Assembly (NCBI RefSeq): GCF_900112645.1
Contig: NZ_FOMO01000002.1
Location: forward strand, 713,424-777,423
Source: Phytopseudomonas straminea
GTDB taxonomy: Bacteria; Pseudomonadota; Gammaproteobacteria; Pseudomonadales; Pseudomonadaceae
Direction of reading: 5' to 3'
Length of the DNA stretch: 64,000 nucleotides
Shown here: positions 23,115 to 33,497 of the stretch, piece after piece
How the letters are laid out: each line of letters starts with the position of its first letter
Numbering within the stretch: position 1 is the first letter of the stretch
The notes under the pieces: generated by a model
What the model saw: only the letters and a program-made list of their open reading frames with translations
Databases searched by the model: none
Told to the model about the DNA's origin: nothing
Translations under genes and position numbers: made by a program

Positions 23115-23870
23115 ATGAATCTGCCCCCTCGCCAGCAGCAAATCCTCGATCTGATCCGCGAACGCGGCTATGTCAGCATCGAGGAGCTGGCCACCCAGTT
23201 CGTCGTAACTCCGCAAACCATCCGCCGCGATATCAATCAGCTGGCGGATGCCAACCTGCTGCGCCGCTACCATGGCGGCGCCGCCTACGACTCCAGCGTC
23301 GAGAACACCGCCTATGCGATGCGCGCCGACCAGATGCGCCAGGAAAAACAGCGCATCGGTGAAGCGGTAGCCGCGCAGATTCCCGACCACGCCTCGCTGT
23401 TCATCAACATCGGCACCACCACCGAAGCCATCGCCCGGGCGCTGCTCAACCACAGCCACCTGAAGATCATCACCAACAACCTGAACGTCGCCTCGATGCT
23501 TGCCGCCAAGGATGACTTCGACGTGCTGCTCACCGGCGGCAACGTGCGTCGCGACGGCGGCCTGGTGGGCCAGGCCAGTGTGGATTTCATCAACCAGTTC
23601 AAGGTCGACTTCGCCCTGGTCGGCATCAGCGGCATCGATGAAGACGGCAGCCTGCTGGATTTCGACTACCAGGAAGTGCGCGTCTCCCAGGCGATCATCG
23701 CCAATGCCCGCAAGGTGATTCTAGCCGCCGACTCCAGCAAGTTCGGCCGCAACGCGATGATCCGCCTCGGCCCGATCAGTCTGATCGATTGCCTGGTCAC
23801 CGATGAACAGCCGGTTCCCGGCCTGTGCCAACTGCTGGATCAGCATAAGATCCGCCTCGAAGTCGTCTGA
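23115..23870 (+). CDS. glpR: Glycerol-3-phosphate regulon repressor, DeoR family
   Basis: A 251-residue DeoR-family repressor inactivated by glycerol 3-phosphate. The N-terminal winged helix-turn-helix includes [23 protein letters not shown] and [13 protein letters not shown]; the sugar-phosphate sensor domain follows ([15 protein letters not shown] near residue 100, [24 protein letters not shown]). AAGGA seven bases before the ATG at 23115 fixes the start against one seven codons upstream. It sits between glpK and glpD and should control both through the operators around them. Confidence 0.95.
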   Translation: MNLPPRQQQILDLIRERGYVSIEELATQFVVTPQTIRRDINQLADANLLRRYHGGAAYDSSVENTAYAMRADQMRQEKQRIGEAVAAQIPDHASLFINIGTTTEAIARALLNHSHLKIITNNLNVASMLAAKDDFDVLLTGGNVRRDGGLVGQASVDFINQFKVDFALVGISGIDEDGSLLDFDYQEVRVSQAIIANARKVILAADSSKFGRNAMIRLGPISLIDCLVTDEQPVPGLCQLLDQHKIRLEVV

Positions 23871-23883
23871 CCCCTCCTCCCAC

Positions 23884-23922
23884 CACCTGAGCGATTCCTC
23901 GCTCGGGTGCGTGTCATTTTTT
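23884..23922 (+). terminator. Intrinsic terminator after glpR
   Basis: CACCTGAGCGA (23884-23894) pairs with TCGCTCGGGTG (23899-23909), with one wobble pair and a four-base loop, followed by a run of six Ts. It separates glpFKR transcription from glpD. Confidence 0.88.
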
Positions 23923-23971
23923 ATTCCTATTCGAACATCGGGCGAACCTTCTCGGCGGCAGGGCATCTGTA

Positions 23972-24095
23972 ATTATGTTCGTGAATTTTCATTCCAGCGC
24001 ATTCCTTGGCTCTTTTTGATCGAACACCACTGGATGCGTAACTATTCATGCGCTAGTATTTTCGGAAATGAACATTTATGTTCGATTTGAAAACA
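23972..24095 (+). promoter_or_regulatory. glpD promoter region with several GlpR-like operators
   Basis: Three operator-like inverted repeats precede glpD: ATTATGTTCGTGAATTTTCA (23972-23991), TATTTTCGGAAATGAACAT (24057-24075) and TATGTTCGATTTGAAAACA (24077-24095). Each carries a TTCG half-site and an opposed GAA or AACA half-site, and the last two are almost adjacent, which would allow cooperative repression. The tract is clearly more AT-rich than its surroundings. The assignment is by resemblance to the known operator and by context. Confidence 0.6.
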
Positions 24096-24119
24096 CAAAC
24101 GCTAGACGAGGCCCCGACG

Positions 24120-25715
24120 ATGTCCACATCCAGCCTGACCAACAGCCCGCTGTCCGAGGTTTACGATATTGCCGTCGTGGGCGGCGGCATCAATGGCGCC
24201 GGTATCGCCTGTGATGCGGCAGGTCGCGGCCTCTCGGTATTCCTTTGCGAAAAGGACGATCTCGCACGCCACACCTCGTCGGCGAGCAGCAAGCTGATTC
24301 ACGGTGGCCTGCGCTACCTGGAGCACCACGAGTTCCGCCTGGTGCGCGAAGCCCTGGCCGAGCGCGAAGTGCTGCTGGCCAAAGCACCGCACATCGTTAG
24401 CCCGATGCGTTTCATCCTGCCCCACCGCCCGCACCTGCGCCCAGCGTGGATGATCCGTGCTGGCCTGTTTCTTTACGACAACCTGGGCAAGCGCAAGGCG
24501 CTGCCGCGCTCGCGTGGCCTCACCTTCGGTGCCAACAGCCCGCTGAAGCCCGAGATCACCAAGGGCTTCGAGTACTCCGATTGCTGGGTCGACGACGCCC
24601 GCTTGGTGGTGCTCAACGCCATGGCCGCCCGCGAGAACGGTGCCCATGTACACACCCATACGCGTTGCGTCAGCGCACGCCGCAATCAGGGCGCCTGGGA
24701 AGTCGATCTGGAGCGCGCCGATGGCAGCCGCTTCTCGATCCGCGCCAAGGCGCTGGTCAACGCAGCCGGCCCCTGGGTAGCGCGGTTTATCCGTGACGAT
24801 CTGCAGCAGAAGTCGCCCTACGGCATTCGCCTGATCCAGGGCAGCCACTTCGTGGTGCCGCGCCTTTACGACGGCAAGGAGGCCTTTATCCTGCAGAACG
24901 AAGACCGCCGCATCGTCTTCGCCATTCCCTACTTGGATCGCTTCACCCTGATCGGCACCACGGACCGCGAGTACCAGGGCGACCCGGCCACCGTAAGCAT
25001 CAGCGACGAAGAAACCGATTACCTGCTCAAAGTGGTCAACGATCACTTCCGCAAGTCCCTGAGCCGTGATGACATCATCCATAGCTACGCCGGTGTGCGC
25101 CCACTATGCGACGACGAGTCCGACGAGCCCTCGGCCATTACCCGCGACTACACCCTGTCGCTGTCGGCCCAAGGTAATGAACCACCGCTGCTCTCGGTGT
25201 TCGGCGGCAAGCTGACCACCTATCGCAAGCTGGCGGAGTCGGCAATGGCGCAACTCGCGCCGTTCTTTCCGAACATGAAAGCGCGTTGGACCGCCGATGC
25301 GCCGCTGCCGGGCGGCGAGAATATGCAGAGCCGCGAAAGCCTGATCGAAGCACTGCGTGCCCGCCACAGCTGGATGAATGCCGACTTGGCCAAACGCTGG
25401 GCGATCACTTACGGCAGCCGTACCTGGCTGCTACTGGAAAACGTGCAGAGCGAAAGCGACCTGGGCGAACACTTCGGCCACGACCTGTATGCCCGCGAGG
25501 TGGATTATCTGCGCGAGCAGGAATGGGCCATCGAGGTGGACGACATTCTTTGGCGCCGCAGCAAGCTGGGCCTGTTCCTGACGGCCGCCGAGCGCAGCCG
25601 GCTGGAAGCCTACCTTGCGCCCACTGCGCCTGCCCTGCTTACAGCTGTACCAGTTGCGCGTCCAGCCGATGCGCTTGAAGGTGTGGCAGTACCGCGGCAA
25701 GCAACGGCGCCTTGA
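24120..25715 (+). CDS. glpD: Aerobic glycerol-3-phosphate dehydrogenase
   Basis: A 531-residue membrane-associated flavoprotein oxidising glycerol 3-phosphate to dihydroxyacetone phosphate and passing electrons to quinone. The FAD-binding Rossmann motif VVGGGINGAGIACDAAGRGLS begins near residue 20; HGGLRYLEHHEFRLVREA and FGGKLTTYRKLAE are family signatures. GACGAGG precedes the ATG at 24120. The C-terminus runs about 25-30 residues past the usual end (after LEAYL), with a low-complexity Ala/Pro/Val tail that overlaps the convergent hydrolase gene by 77 bases. The rest of the family domains look complete. Confidence 0.95.
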   Translation: MSTSSLTNSPLSEVYDIAVVGGGINGAGIACDAAGRGLSVFLCEKDDLARHTSSASSKLIHGGLRYLEHHEFRLVREALAEREVLLAKAPHIVSPMRFILPHRPHLRPAWMIRAGLFLYDNLGKRKALPRSRGLTFGANSPLKPEITKGFEYSDCWVDDARLVVLNAMAARENGAHVHTHTRCVSARRNQGAWEVDLERADGSRFSIRAKALVNAAGPWVARFIRDDLQQKSPYGIRLIQGSHFVVPRLYDGKEAFILQNEDRRIVFAIPYLDRFTLIGTTDREYQGDPATVSISDEETDYLLKVVNDHFRKSLSRDDIIHSYAGVRPLCDDESDEPSAITRDYTLSLSAQGNEPPLLSVFGGKLTTYRKLAESAMAQLAPFFPNMKARWTADAPLPGGENMQSRESLIEALRARHSWMNADLAKRWAITYGSRTWLLLENVQSESDLGEHFGHDLYAREVDYLREQEWAIEVDDILWRRSKLGLFLTAAERSRLEAYLAPTAPALLTAVPVARPADALEGVAVPRQATAP

Positions 25716-26631
25716 AACGCTCCTGAAAGCGGTGAGCGAGCCCGGGAATGAGCCGCAGCTCGCTGCCGCGAATATGGGCCGCCACATGCACGCCATGCAT
25801 CACCGGCAGCAACGGGTCGGCGGTGCCATGAACCACCAGCGTCGGCACCTGCAGCCGGTTTAGCAGATCCACCCGGCTGCTCTCGGCAAGAATCGCCAAC
25901 AATTGCCGCTCTACGCCTGCCGGATTGAAGGCGCGGTCGTAGGCCACTTCAGCCTGATGCAAGAGCATCGCCCGGTCATCCACCACAGCCGGACTGCCCA
26001 ACGCGGCCAGCAGATCCGCCTGTTGTTCCAGGGCCACCTCTCGGCTCGGCGCCTCGCGGCGCGCCAGCAACTTTAGCAGCGCCGGGCTGGGTGCCGGCAA
26101 GCCTTGGGCGCCTGAGCTGGTCATCACCAGGGTCAGGCTGCGCACTCGTTGCGGCGCCATGTCGGCAATGTGCTGGGCGATCATCCCGCCCATGCTCGCG
26201 CCCAGCAGATGGAAATCCTGAATTCCCAATGCATCCATCAAACCCAGGGCATCGCCGGCCATATCGCGCAGCCGATAGGGCGCGCCGACCGACAGTCCAA
26301 GCCGGTAGCGCAGCACCTCATACGCTAAATTGGCCTCGGGCGCCTTGGCATTCCAACTGCTCAGGCCTACATCCCGGTTATCGAAGCGAATCACCCGGAA
26401 ACCCTTCTCGCACAGCTGCTCGACCACGTCATCCGGCCAATGGATCAGTTGCCCACCCAGCCCCATGACCAGCAGCAATGCCGGATCGCTGTCACGACCG
26501 ATGCTCTGGTAGGCCAGACTCACGTCGCCCACGGACACGCGTTCGACACCCGTGCCGACATTGCACACATCAGCCGCCATGCAAGACAAGCTGCCCAGCA
26601 AGAAAGCCAGAAAAATAACGATGCGCATCAT
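25639..26631 (-). CDS. Secreted alpha/beta-fold hydrolase
   Basis: A roughly 330-residue alpha/beta hydrolase with an N-terminal signal peptide ([17 protein letters not shown]). The nucleophile elbow GASMGG (Ser near residue 145), an oxyanion segment [14 protein letters not shown] and the loop [10 protein letters not shown] with a candidate acid are present; the catalytic His is probably in PGLAHRF near the C-terminus. The MxL-GGQ.. and W.D....L wording is like aclacinomycin methylesterase-type hydrolases, but the substrate is unknown. GTGGA lies close before ATG 26631, and ATG 26628 is equally possible. The 3' end lies inside the glpD tail on the other strand. Confidence 0.85.
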   Translation of the reverse strand: MMRIVIFLAFLLGSLSCMAADVCNVGTGVERVSVGDVSLAYQSIGRDSDPALLLVMGLGGQLIHWPDDVVEQLCEKGFRVIRFDNRDVGLSSWNAKAPEANLAYEVLRYRLGLSVGAPYRLRDMAGDALGLMDALGIQDFHLLGASMGGMIAQHIADMAPQRVRSLTLVMTSSGAQGLPAPSPALLKLLARREAPSREVALEQQADLLAALGSPAVVDDRAMLLHQAEVAYDRAFNPAGVERQLLAILAESSRVDLLNRLQVPTLVVHGTADPLLPVMHGVHVAAHIRGSELRLIPGLAHRFQERFKAPLLAAVLPHLQAHRLDAQLVQL

Positions 26632-26839
26632 GAGTTCCACGAACGATAAGCCGGATAGCAGGCAAGTGTTGCAGTGATGGCGTACGGCTCGCTGCCATAA
26701 AACGGTGACAGTTTGATGAAACCTGCCAAACGGAAAATCGAGACGCGACTCGACAGCGACCAGTCGCTAGGCGACACTGCCGTTCATGAACAGCGCTCAT
26801 TTTAATTCAGGCGCAGTTGAATCACCTGCAGGTAACTCA

Positions 26840-27760
26840 ATGCTCGAAATCCGCCATTTGAAGACGCTCCATGCTCTGCGGGAAACCGACAGCCTGGTCG
26901 AAGCGGCTGACCGCCTGCACCTGACCCAGTCAGCGCTGTCGCACCAGTTCAAGGAGTTGGAGGAGCGCCTCGGCATGCAGCTTTTCGTGCGCAAGACCAA
27001 GCCGGTGCGCTTCACCAGCGCCGGGCTGCGCTTGCTGCAGCTGAGCGACGCCGTACTGCCTCTGCTGCGCAGCGCCGAGCGCGATCTGTCGCGTCTTGCC
27101 GGCGGCACGGCCGGTCGCCTGCACATGGCGATCGAGTGCCACAGCTGCTTTCAATGGCTGATGCCGACCATCGACCAATTCCGCGATGCCTGGCCGGAAG
27201 TCGAGCTGGATCTGGCATCGGGCTTCTCCTTCGCGCCGCTGCCCGCTCTGGCCCGTGGCGATCTGGACCTGGTGGTGACATCTGATCCTGTAGATCTGTC
27301 CGGCATCACCTATGTGCCGCTGTTCACCTACGAAGCCATGCTGGCGGTGGCCAACCAGCACGCCCTGGCCAGTCGTCCCTATGTCCGCCCCGAAGATCTG
27401 CTCAAGGAAACGCTGATCACCTACCCGGTGGAGCGCGATCGCCTGGACATCTTCACCCGCTTTCTGGAGCCCGCCGACATCGAGCCGGCCCAAGTACGCA
27501 CCTCCGAGCTGACGGTGATGATGATGCAGCTGGTGGCCAGCGGTCGCGGTGTCTGCGGCCTGCCCAACTGGGCGCTGCACGAGTACAGCTCGCGCGGTTA
27601 CGTGACCGCCAAGCGCCTGGGCGAAAAGGGTCTGTTCGCCACGCTCTACGCCGGCGTGCGCACCGACATGCTCGATGCGCCGTTCATGCGCGACTTCCTG
27701 CTCACCGCCAAGGACACCTCGTTCGCCAATCTCGAAGGCGTCAGCGTCGCCCGGCAGTAA
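26840..27760 (+). CDS. metR: LysR-family regulator of methionine biosynthesis
   Basis: A 306-residue LysR-type activator. The helix-turn-helix lies in residues 3-60 (HLKTLHALRETDSLVEAADRL, LTQSALSHQFKELE), and the effector domain (MAIECHSCFQWLMPTIDQFR, SGRGVCGLPNWAL) is strongly MetR-like. MetR activates metE/metH-type genes with homocysteine as co-effector. I set the start at 26840 (MLEIRHLKT), the family N-terminus; an in-frame ATG at 26786 is too far upstream. It is divergent from the hydrolase gene across about 208 bases, with no metE beside it. Confidence 0.9.
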   Translation: MLEIRHLKTLHALRETDSLVEAADRLHLTQSALSHQFKELEERLGMQLFVRKTKPVRFTSAGLRLLQLSDAVLPLLRSAERDLSRLAGGTAGRLHMAIECHSCFQWLMPTIDQFRDAWPEVELDLASGFSFAPLPALARGDLDLVVTSDPVDLSGITYVPLFTYEAMLAVANQHALASRPYVRPEDLLKETLITYPVERDRLDIFTRFLEPADIEPAQVRTSELTVMMMQLVASGRGVCGLPNWALHEYSSRGYVTAKRLGEKGLFATLYAGVRTDMLDAPFMRDFLLTAKDTSFANLEGVSVARQ

Positions 27761-27789
27761 TCCTTTCCACAGCATCTCAGGGCTTCACC

Positions 27790-28119
27790 ATGAACATCAG
27801 CGATATCCCCTTCGGCGTCACCGACTGGAGCCAGATCGAAGCCACCGAACATGCTGGCGAAACCGGCACCGCCTACTGGCGTACCTGCCAGTTCGGCGCG
27901 CTGCGCGTACGCATGGTCGAGTACACGGCGGGTTACCTGGCCGACCACTGGTGCAAGAAGGGCCACATCCTGCTCTGCCTGGAGGGTGAGCTGCATACCG
28001 AACTCGAAGACGGCCGCCGTTTCGTGATGACCCCTGGCATGAGTTATCAGGTCGCCGATGGCGCCGAGGCGCACCGCAGCTCGACGAGCACCGGCGCTCG
28101 CCTGTTCATCGTCGACTGA
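27790..28119 (+). CDS. Small cupin protein (DHCW-motif type)
   Basis: A 109-residue single-domain cupin. MVEYTAGYLADHWCKKGHILLCLEGELHTELEDG contains the ADHWC stretch and the first cupin motif; MTPGMSYQVADGAEAHRSS is the second. The His residues in DHW, KGH and AHR are candidate metal ligands. It begins 29 bases after metR, so they may be co-transcribed. The function of this family is not established. Confidence 0.85.
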   Translation: MNISDIPFGVTDWSQIEATEHAGETGTAYWRTCQFGALRVRMVEYTAGYLADHWCKKGHILLCLEGELHTELEDGRRFVMTPGMSYQVADGAEAHRSSTSTGARLFIVD

Positions 28120-28195
28120 ATCGGGCCGCCGACGGGTTACAGCCTCGCCGTTCTGCCGTTATGCTGGCGGTCGTTTTTTGCGCCTGGAGCCCGTC

Positions 28196-28588
28196 ATGAT
28201 CAACGCCTATCGTCTGCCCGTTATCGCCGGCCTGGTTCTGCTGGGTGCCTGCGCCAGCCCCTCGAAAACCCTGCAGGTGCAGAAGCAGAGCCAGTGCCCG
28301 ATCGTCCTGCACGCGGGCCAGCAGCTGATCCTCAGCCTGCCGAGCAACCCCACCACCGGCTATCGCTGGACGGTCCAAGAAGACGCGGCCGCGGTGCTCA
28401 AGGCCCTGGGGCCCGAGGTTTACAGCAGCGAAGAAGACTCCGATCTGGTCGGCGGTGACGGCCACTCCACCTGGCGCTTCCAGGCCACCGAGCCCGGCGA
28501 GGCGCAGCTGCTGCTGACCTACGCCCAGCCCTGGGACACCAGCACCGCGCCGGCCGACACCTTTGATTGCCAGATCCGCGTGCGCTAA
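28196..28588 (+). CDS. Chagasin-like (I42 family) protease-inhibitor lipoprotein
   Basis: A 130-residue predicted lipoprotein. The lipobox LLGAC places the acylated Cys near residue 19. The mature part has the three loop motifs of the chagasin/I42 fold: NPTTGYRW near residue 57, GGDGHSTWRF near residue 90, and the QPWD stretch that replaces the usual RPW loop. The family inhibits papain-type cysteine proteases; that activity is a family inference here. TGGAG precedes the start. It stands alone between the cupin gene and cmoA. Confidence 0.85.
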   Translation: MINAYRLPVIAGLVLLGACASPSKTLQVQKQSQCPIVLHAGQQLILSLPSNPTTGYRWTVQEDAAAVLKALGPEVYSSEEDSDLVGGDGHSTWRFQATEPGEAQLLLTYAQPWDTSTAPADTFDCQIRVR

Positions 28589-28704
28589 GCGAGCATTTCT
28601 ACAAACCCACGCAGGCCGAGCATCGCATCAGGCCTGCAGCGAGGTTTGGCTAATCGCCGGACTTGGCTAAAATGCGCGCCTTTCCAGCGCCATGCAGACC
28701 GACC

Positions 28705-29448
28705 GTGAACAGACAGCCCGACCAACTCTTCGCCCAGCCACTGGATCAGGTGCCGGATTTCGTCTTCAACGAGGACGTGGCCCGGGTCTTTCCCGACATG
28801 ATCAAGCGCTCGGTGCCGGGCTACCCGACCATCGTCGAGAACATCGGCGTGCTGGCGGGCCAGTTCGCCCAGCCCGGCAGCCTGCTCTATGACCTGGGCT
28901 GCTCACTGGGCGCCGTCACCCAGGCGCTGCGCCGCCACGTACAGGCGGACGGTTGCCGGGTGATCGCCGTGGACAACTCCAGCGCCATGGTCGAGCGCTG
29001 CCGCGAGTACCTGCACGCCCAGGACGCCATGTTCCAGGAGCTGCTGCCGGTCGACGTCATCGAAGCCGACATTCTCGCCATGGACTGGCAGCCCGCCTCC
29101 CTGGTGGCGATGAATTTCACCCTACAGTTCATTGCCCCGGAAAACCGCCTGGAGCTGCTGAGCCGTATTCGCAATACCCTGCTACCCGGTGGCGCGCTGA
29201 TCCTCTCCGAGAAACTGCGCTTCGAAGACGAGCAACAACATGCTCTGCTCACCGACCTGCACATCGCCTTCAAGCGAGCCAATGGCTACAGCGAACTGGA
29301 AATCGCCCAGAAGCGCAGCGCGATCGAAAACGTCATGCTGCCCGACAGCCTCGAACAGCACCGCGAACGCCTGCACACTGCTGGCTTCAGCAAGGTGGTG
29401 CCGTGGTTCCAGTGCCTGAACTTCGCCTCCCTGGTGGCTCTGCCATGA
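28705..29448 (+). CDS. cmoA: Carboxy-S-adenosyl-L-methionine synthase
   Basis: A 247-residue enzyme that makes carboxy-SAM from SAM and prephenate for wobble-uridine modification (cmo5U) in t[33 protein letters not shown] and [18 protein letters not shown] are highly conserved in CmoA. I chose the GTG at 28705 because it gives the family-length N-terminus [14 protein letters not shown] codons at 28663 and 28672 are in frame but would add about 12-14 residues of atypical sequence. No strong RBS is seen before any of them. The stop overlaps the cmoB start (ATGA). Confidence 0.93.
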   Translation: MNRQPDQLFAQPLDQVPDFVFNEDVARVFPDMIKRSVPGYPTIVENIGVLAGQFAQPGSLLYDLGCSLGAVTQALRRHVQADGCRVIAVDNSSAMVERCREYLHAQDAMFQELLPVDVIEADILAMDWQPASLVAMNFTLQFIAPENRLELLSRIRNTLLPGGALILSEKLRFEDEQQHALLTDLHIAFKRANGYSELEIAQKRSAIENVMLPDSLEQHRERLHTAGFSKVVPWFQCLNFASLVALP

Positions 29449-30413
29449 TGCGCCGCATGGATCTTGACGCCCTGCAGGCCGAGCTGGCCGGTACACCTCT
29501 GCAGGACTGGAGCGCCGACCTGCCCGCGCAGATCGACGCCAAGCTGGCCATCGGTCACGGCGACCTGCAGCGCTGGTACGCCGCGGTCGAAGCCTTACCG
29601 GCACTGAGTGCCGAGCAAATCGACCTCCGAGAGGATTTCCGCCTCGATGGCCCCTGTGACGACGCCACCCGAGCCGCGCTGGACAGTGCCCTGCGCGGCC
29701 TGATTCCCTGGCGCAAAGGCCCCTTCCGTACCTTCGGCGTGCACGTGGACACCGAATGGCGCTCGGACTGGAAATGGCAGCGCGTCGCCCCGCATCTGAG
29801 TCTCGAAGGCAGACGCGTGCTCGACGTCGGCTGCGGCAATGGCTACTACATGTGGCGCATGCTCGGCGCCGGCGCCCGCAGCGTGGTCGGTATCGACCCG
29901 AACTGGCTGTTCCTCTGCCAGTTCCTGGCGATGAAGAACTACCTGCCGGATCTGCCCGCCTGGCACCTGCCGCTGGGTATCGAAGAGCTGCCACCGAAGC
30001 TGCTGGGCTTCGACACGGTGTTTTCAATGGGCGTGCTCTATCACCGCCGCTCGCCCGTCGACCACCTGCTCGAACTCAAGGACTGCCTGCGCAAGGGTGG
30101 CGAACTGGTGCTGGAAACCCTGGTGGTGGAAGGCGACGCCCAGCAGGTGCTGGTCCCCGAAGACCGCTACGCGCAGATGCGCAATGTGTGGTTCCTGCCG
30201 TCGGTGCCGGCGCTGGAGCTATGGCTGCGCCGCGCCGGCTTCCTTGACGTGCGCTGCGTGGACGTCAGCGTCACCTCGGTCGAAGAGCAGCGCAGCACCG
30301 AGTGGATGCGCTACCAGTCGCTGCCCGAATTCCTCGACCCACTCGACCACCACCGCACCGTCGAAGGCCTGCCGGCGCCACGCCGCGCCGTGATGGTCGC
30401 CCGCAAGCCCTGA
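29445..30413 (+). CDS. cmoB: tRNA U34 carboxymethyltransferase
   Basis: A 322-residue enzyme transferring carboxymethyl from carboxy-SAM to 5-hydroxyuridine-34 of tRNA. The alpha-helical N-terminal region is followed by [22 protein letters not shown] and the Rossmann SAM-binding motif [15 protein letters not shown] near residue 125, then [16 protein letters not shown]. The start overlaps the cmoA stop at ATGATG; a second ATG five codons later is also possible. cmoA and cmoB form a two-gene operon. Confidence 0.96.
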   Translation: MMRRMDLDALQAELAGTPLQDWSADLPAQIDAKLAIGHGDLQRWYAAVEALPALSAEQIDLREDFRLDGPCDDATRAALDSALRGLIPWRKGPFRTFGVHVDTEWRSDWKWQRVAPHLSLEGRRVLDVGCGNGYYMWRMLGAGARSVVGIDPNWLFLCQFLAMKNYLPDLPAWHLPLGIEELPPKLLGFDTVFSMGVLYHRRSPVDHLLELKDCLRKGGELVLETLVVEGDAQQVLVPEDRYAQMRNVWFLPSVPALELWLRRAGFLDVRCVDVSVTSVEEQRSTEWMRYQSLPEFLDPLDHHRTVEGLPAPRRAVMVARKP

Positions 30414-30418
30414 TGGAA

Positions 30419-30443
30419 GCAGCGCCGCTTAGCGCGGCGCTGC
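30419..30443. terminator. GC-rich stem-loop between convergent cmoB and pdxJ
   Basis: GCAGCGCCGC (30419-30428) pairs perfectly with GCGGCGCTGC (30434-30443) around a five-base loop. It sits exactly at the convergent ends and overlaps the pdxJ stop. There is no T-run on either side, so it may be a bidirectional 3' end or simply a stabilising structure. Confidence 0.45.
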
Positions 30444-31172
30444 GCCCTGGATCAGCTGCTTCATTTCACGCACGGCTTCCTTGAAGCCGACGAACAGCGC
30501 GTGGCTGACCAGCGCATGGCCGATGTTCAGCTCGTTGATACCGGGGATCGCCGCGACCGGCTCGACGTTGTGGTAATGCAGACCGTGGCCGGCGTTAACG
30601 ATCAGCCCCAGCGACACGCCCAGGGCGACCCCTTCTCGGATACGTTGCAGCTCGACAGCCGCTTCTTGCGGCGTGTGCGCATCGGCATACCGCCCGGTAT
30701 GCAATTCGATGGCCGGTGCGCCGACGCGCTTGCTCGCCTCGATCTGCCGCGGGTCAGCATCGATGAACAGCGAAACCTCACTGCCAACGGCCGCCAGGCG
30801 AGTTACTGCCGCGGCAATCCGCGCTTCCTGGCCGGCGACGTCCAGGCCACCTTCGGTGGTCAGTTCCTGGCGGGTTTCCGGCACCAGGCACACGTGCTCG
30901 GGGCGGATCTCCTCGGCGAAGGCGAGCATGAAGTCAGTCACGCCCATCTCGAAGTTCATGCGCGTCTGCATGACTTCCTTGAGCACGCGCACGTCGCGCT
31001 CCTGAATATGCCGGCGATCTTCACGCAGGTGCACGGTGATGCCATCGGCGCCCGCCTCTTCGGCGTCCAGCGCAGCTTTTACGGGATCGGGATAGCGGGT
31101 ACCGCGCGCCTGGCGCAGCGTGGCGACGTGATCGATATTCACGCCCAGCAAAACACGGTTGGCTTCAGTCAC
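30429..31172 (-). CDS. pdxJ: Pyridoxine 5'-phosphate synthase
   Basis: A 247-residue TIM-barrel enzyme closing the pyridoxal ring from 1-deoxyxylulose 5-phosphate and 3-amino-2-oxopropyl phosphate. [22 protein letters not shown] with the catalytic His at the start, [14 protein letters not shown], and [13 protein letters not shown] near the end are diagnostic. It is the last gene of the lepA-lepB-rnc-era-recO-pdxJ series and overlaps recO by eight bases. Confidence 0.97.
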   Translation of the reverse strand: MTEANRVLLGVNIDHVATLRQARGTRYPDPVKAALDAEEAGADGITVHLREDRRHIQERDVRVLKEVMQTRMNFEMGVTDFMLAFAEEIRPEHVCLVPETRQELTTEGGLDVAGQEARIAAAVTRLAAVGSEVSLFIDADPRQIEASKRVGAPAIELHTGRYADAHTPQEAAVELQRIREGVALGVSLGLIVNAGHGLHYHNVEPVAAIPGINELNIGHALVSHALFVGFKEAVREMKQLIQGAAPR

Positions 31173-31863
31173 GAGTCGGCTCCTTGAGCGTCATGAACAA
31201 TTCGCGGCTGACCAGAGGTCGGCCGCCGAGATGGGGGGCGAGTGCCTGGCGCATCAGGCGCTTGGCCGCGGCCAGGGCACCGGGCGTGCTCCAGTCCGCA
31301 TCGGCCATGGCCAGCAATTCGCTACCGAGAAAGGCCCCGGGCTGCCAATGGCTGATGGGCAGGAAGCCGCTGTCGGCCTCCAACCGGTACAAGCCGTCGC
31401 TGACCACGGCATTGCCCTGTACGTCGCTGTCGAGGGCGAAACCATAGCCGAGTTCATCGAGCAGCCGCCATTCGAACGCGCGCAGGATCGGCTCCAGCGG
31501 CCGCCCCTGGGCCAGCGCCAGGATGCTCATGGCGTAATGCTCGAAGATCACCGGGTGCGGGTCTTCGGCGGGCAGCACGCGAATCAGCAACTCGTTTAGG
31601 TACAGGCCGCTGAACAGCGCCTCGCCGGTGAGCAGGTTGGGAATGCCAGCGGCTTCCAGGCGACCGACGTTCTTCAGCTCGCCACGGCCGCGGGTTTCCA
31701 GCTCCAGGGGAATGAACGGCCGCGCCAGGCTGCCAGCCTTTCCCCGCGCGCCACGCAACACGGCGCGCAAACGGCCTTGCGGGGTCAGGAAGTCGACCAG
31801 TGCGCTGCTCTCGAGGTACGCGCGGCTGTGCAGGACATAGGCGGGCTGGCTGGGCGCAAGCAT
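31165..31863 (-). CDS. recO: DNA repair protein RecO
   Basis: A 232-residue RecFOR-pathway protein that anneals ssDNA and loads RecA. An OB-fold N-terminus ([20 protein letters not shown]) is followed by the helical domain ([39 protein letters not shown]). I chose the ATG at 31863, giving [16 protein letters not shown], since in-frame codons up to 31968 run into the end of era. No strong RBS is visible. It lies 49 bases downstream of era. Confidence 0.94.
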   Translation of the reverse strand: MLAPSQPAYVLHSRAYLESSALVDFLTPQGRLRAVLRGARGKAGSLARPFIPLELETRGRGELKNVGRLEAAGIPNLLTGEALFSGLYLNELLIRVLPAEDPHPVIFEHYAMSILALAQGRPLEPILRAFEWRLLDELGYGFALDSDVQGNAVVSDGLYRLEADSGFLPISHWQPGAFLGSELLAMADADWSTPGALAAAKRLMRQALAPHLGGRPLVSRELFMTLKEPTRD

Positions 31864-31912
31864 GGGAAGAAACTCGCTGAGTGAGCCAGCCGCGGCGCGG
31901 CGGATGCCGGGG

Positions 31913-32815
31913 TCAGATATCGTCGTAACCGAGCGAACGCAGGGCGCGCTCGTCATCGGACCAGCCACTCTTCACCTTGACCCACAGGTTGAGCATGACC
32001 TTGGTGTCGAACATCGACTCCATGTCCTTGCGCGCTTCCTGGCCAATGCGTTTGAGGCGCTCGCCCTTCTCGCCGATGATGATCTTTTTCTGACCGTCAC
32101 GTTCGACCAGGATCAGTGCATGGATATGCATGATCCGCCCTTCGCGCTTGAACTCCTCGATCTCCACGGTGATCTGGTACGGCAGCTCGGCACCGAGCTG
32201 ACGCATGATCTTCTCGCGCACCAGCTCGGCAGCGAAGAAACGCCCGGAACGGTCGGTGATCTGGTCTTCCGGGAAGAAGTGCACGCCCTCGGGCAGACGT
32301 TCGCCCACCAGCTTTTCCAGGGCATCGAGGTTGTGCCCCTGCTGCGCCGAAACCGGCACGATCTCGGCATTGGGCAACTGCTGCGCCAGCCACTGCAGGT
32401 GCGGCATCAGGTCGGCCTTGTCTTCCAGGCGATCGGTCTTGTTGACCGCCAGAATCACCGGGCCTTCGACGTACTGGACGCGCTCGAGCACCATCTGGTC
32501 CTCGTCAGTCCAGCGGGTGCGATCAACCACGAAGATCACCACGTCGACATCCTTGAGGGCCGACGAGGCGTTCTTGTTCATGTAGCGGTTGATCGCCTTG
32601 TCGTTATTCTTGTGCAGGCCGGGCGTATCGACGTAGATCGCCTGCACGTCACCCTCGGTCTTGATGCCGAGCATGTTGTGGCGAGTGGTCTGCGGCTTGC
32701 GCGAGGTGATCGCCAGCTTCTGACCGAGAATGTGGTTGAGCAGCGTCGACTTGCCCACGTTGGGCCGGCCAACGATGGCGACATAGCCACAGCGCGTTAC
32801 GGGCGAATCAGTCAT
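31913..32815 (-). CDS. era: GTPase Era
   Basis: A 300-residue GTPase needed for 16S rRNA maturation and 30S assembly. G1 [10 protein letters not shown] is near residue 15, G3 DTPG near residue 62, G4 NKTD near residue 122, and the C-terminal KH domain holds [28 protein letters not shown] chose the ATG at 32815 ([18 protein letters not shown]). It overlaps the rnc stop by eight bases, the usual coupling between RNase III and Era. Confidence 0.97.
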   Translation of the reverse strand: MTDSPVTRCGYVAIVGRPNVGKSTLLNHILGQKLAITSRKPQTTRHNMLGIKTEGDVQAIYVDTPGLHKNNDKAINRYMNKNASSALKDVDVVIFVVDRTRWTDEDQMVLERVQYVEGPVILAVNKTDRLEDKADLMPHLQWLAQQLPNAEIVPVSAQQGHNLDALEKLVGERLPEGVHFFPEDQITDRSGRFFAAELVREKIMRQLGAELPYQITVEIEEFKREGRIMHIHALILVERDGQKKIIIGEKGERLKRIGQEARKDMESMFDTKVMLNLWVKVKSGWSDDERALRSLGYDDI

Positions 32816-33497
32816 TGCCGTTCTCCACACCCAGGGCGATCAGCGCGGCAGTTGCCGCGACCTGTTCGGCGATCCGGCGGCTGGCGCCTTGGCCCAGGGT
32901 CTTGTCATTGAGTAGATTGACCTGACATTCGACCACGAATGTCCGGCAATGGGGTTCGCCCTGGATATCGACCACCTCGTAACGCGGCAGCTCGCAAGCA
33001 CGCGACTGCAGGAATTCCTGCAGACGGGTCTTGGGGTCCTTGTTGGTGTCGACCAGGGTCAGGCCGTCCAGCTCGTTGGTCAGCCAGGCCAGCACGCGTT
33101 CGCGGGCGACGTCCATGCCGGCATCCAGGTAGATGGCGCCGATCAGGGCTTCCAGGGCGTCGGCCAGAATCGAGTCGCGGCGAAAACCTCCGCTTTTCAG
33201 TTCACCGGAGCCCAGGCGCAGGTACTCACCAAGATCGAAACCGCGCGCCAGTACGGCCAGGGTCTCGCCCTTCACCAGCCGCGCGCGCAGCCTCGACAGC
33301 TGGCCTTCGCGGGCCTGGGGGAAGCGCTCGTAGAGCGCCTCGCCAGCGACGAAATTGAGGATGGCATCACCGAGGACCTCCAGACGCTCATTGTTGCGTC
33401 CGGCAAAACTGCGATGGGTCAGGGCCAGGATCATCAGATCCTGGTCCTTGAAGCTATGCCCGAGCTGGCGCTCGAGGCGGGTCAACGAAACACTCAC
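32808..33497 (-). CDS. rnc: Ribonuclease III
   Basis: A 229-residue double-strand-specific RNase for rRNA and mRNA processing. The signature [16 protein letters not shown] near residue 35 carries the catalytic acids, and the second acidic pair is in [15 protein letters not shown] near residue 115. The C-terminal dsRNA-binding domain ([22 protein letters not shown]) is complete. It overlaps era by eight bases and the upstream DUF4845 gene by four. Confidence 0.97.
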   Translation of the reverse strand: MSVSLTRLERQLGHSFKDQDLMILALTHRSFAGRNNERLEVLGDAILNFVAGEALYERFPQAREGQLSRLRARLVKGETLAVLARGFDLGEYLRLGSGELKSGGFRRDSILADALEALIGAIYLDAGMDVARERVLAWLTNELDGLTLVDTNKDPKTRLQEFLQSRACELPRYEVVDIQGEPHCRTFVVECQVNLLNDKTLGQGASRRIAEQVAATAALIALGVENGND

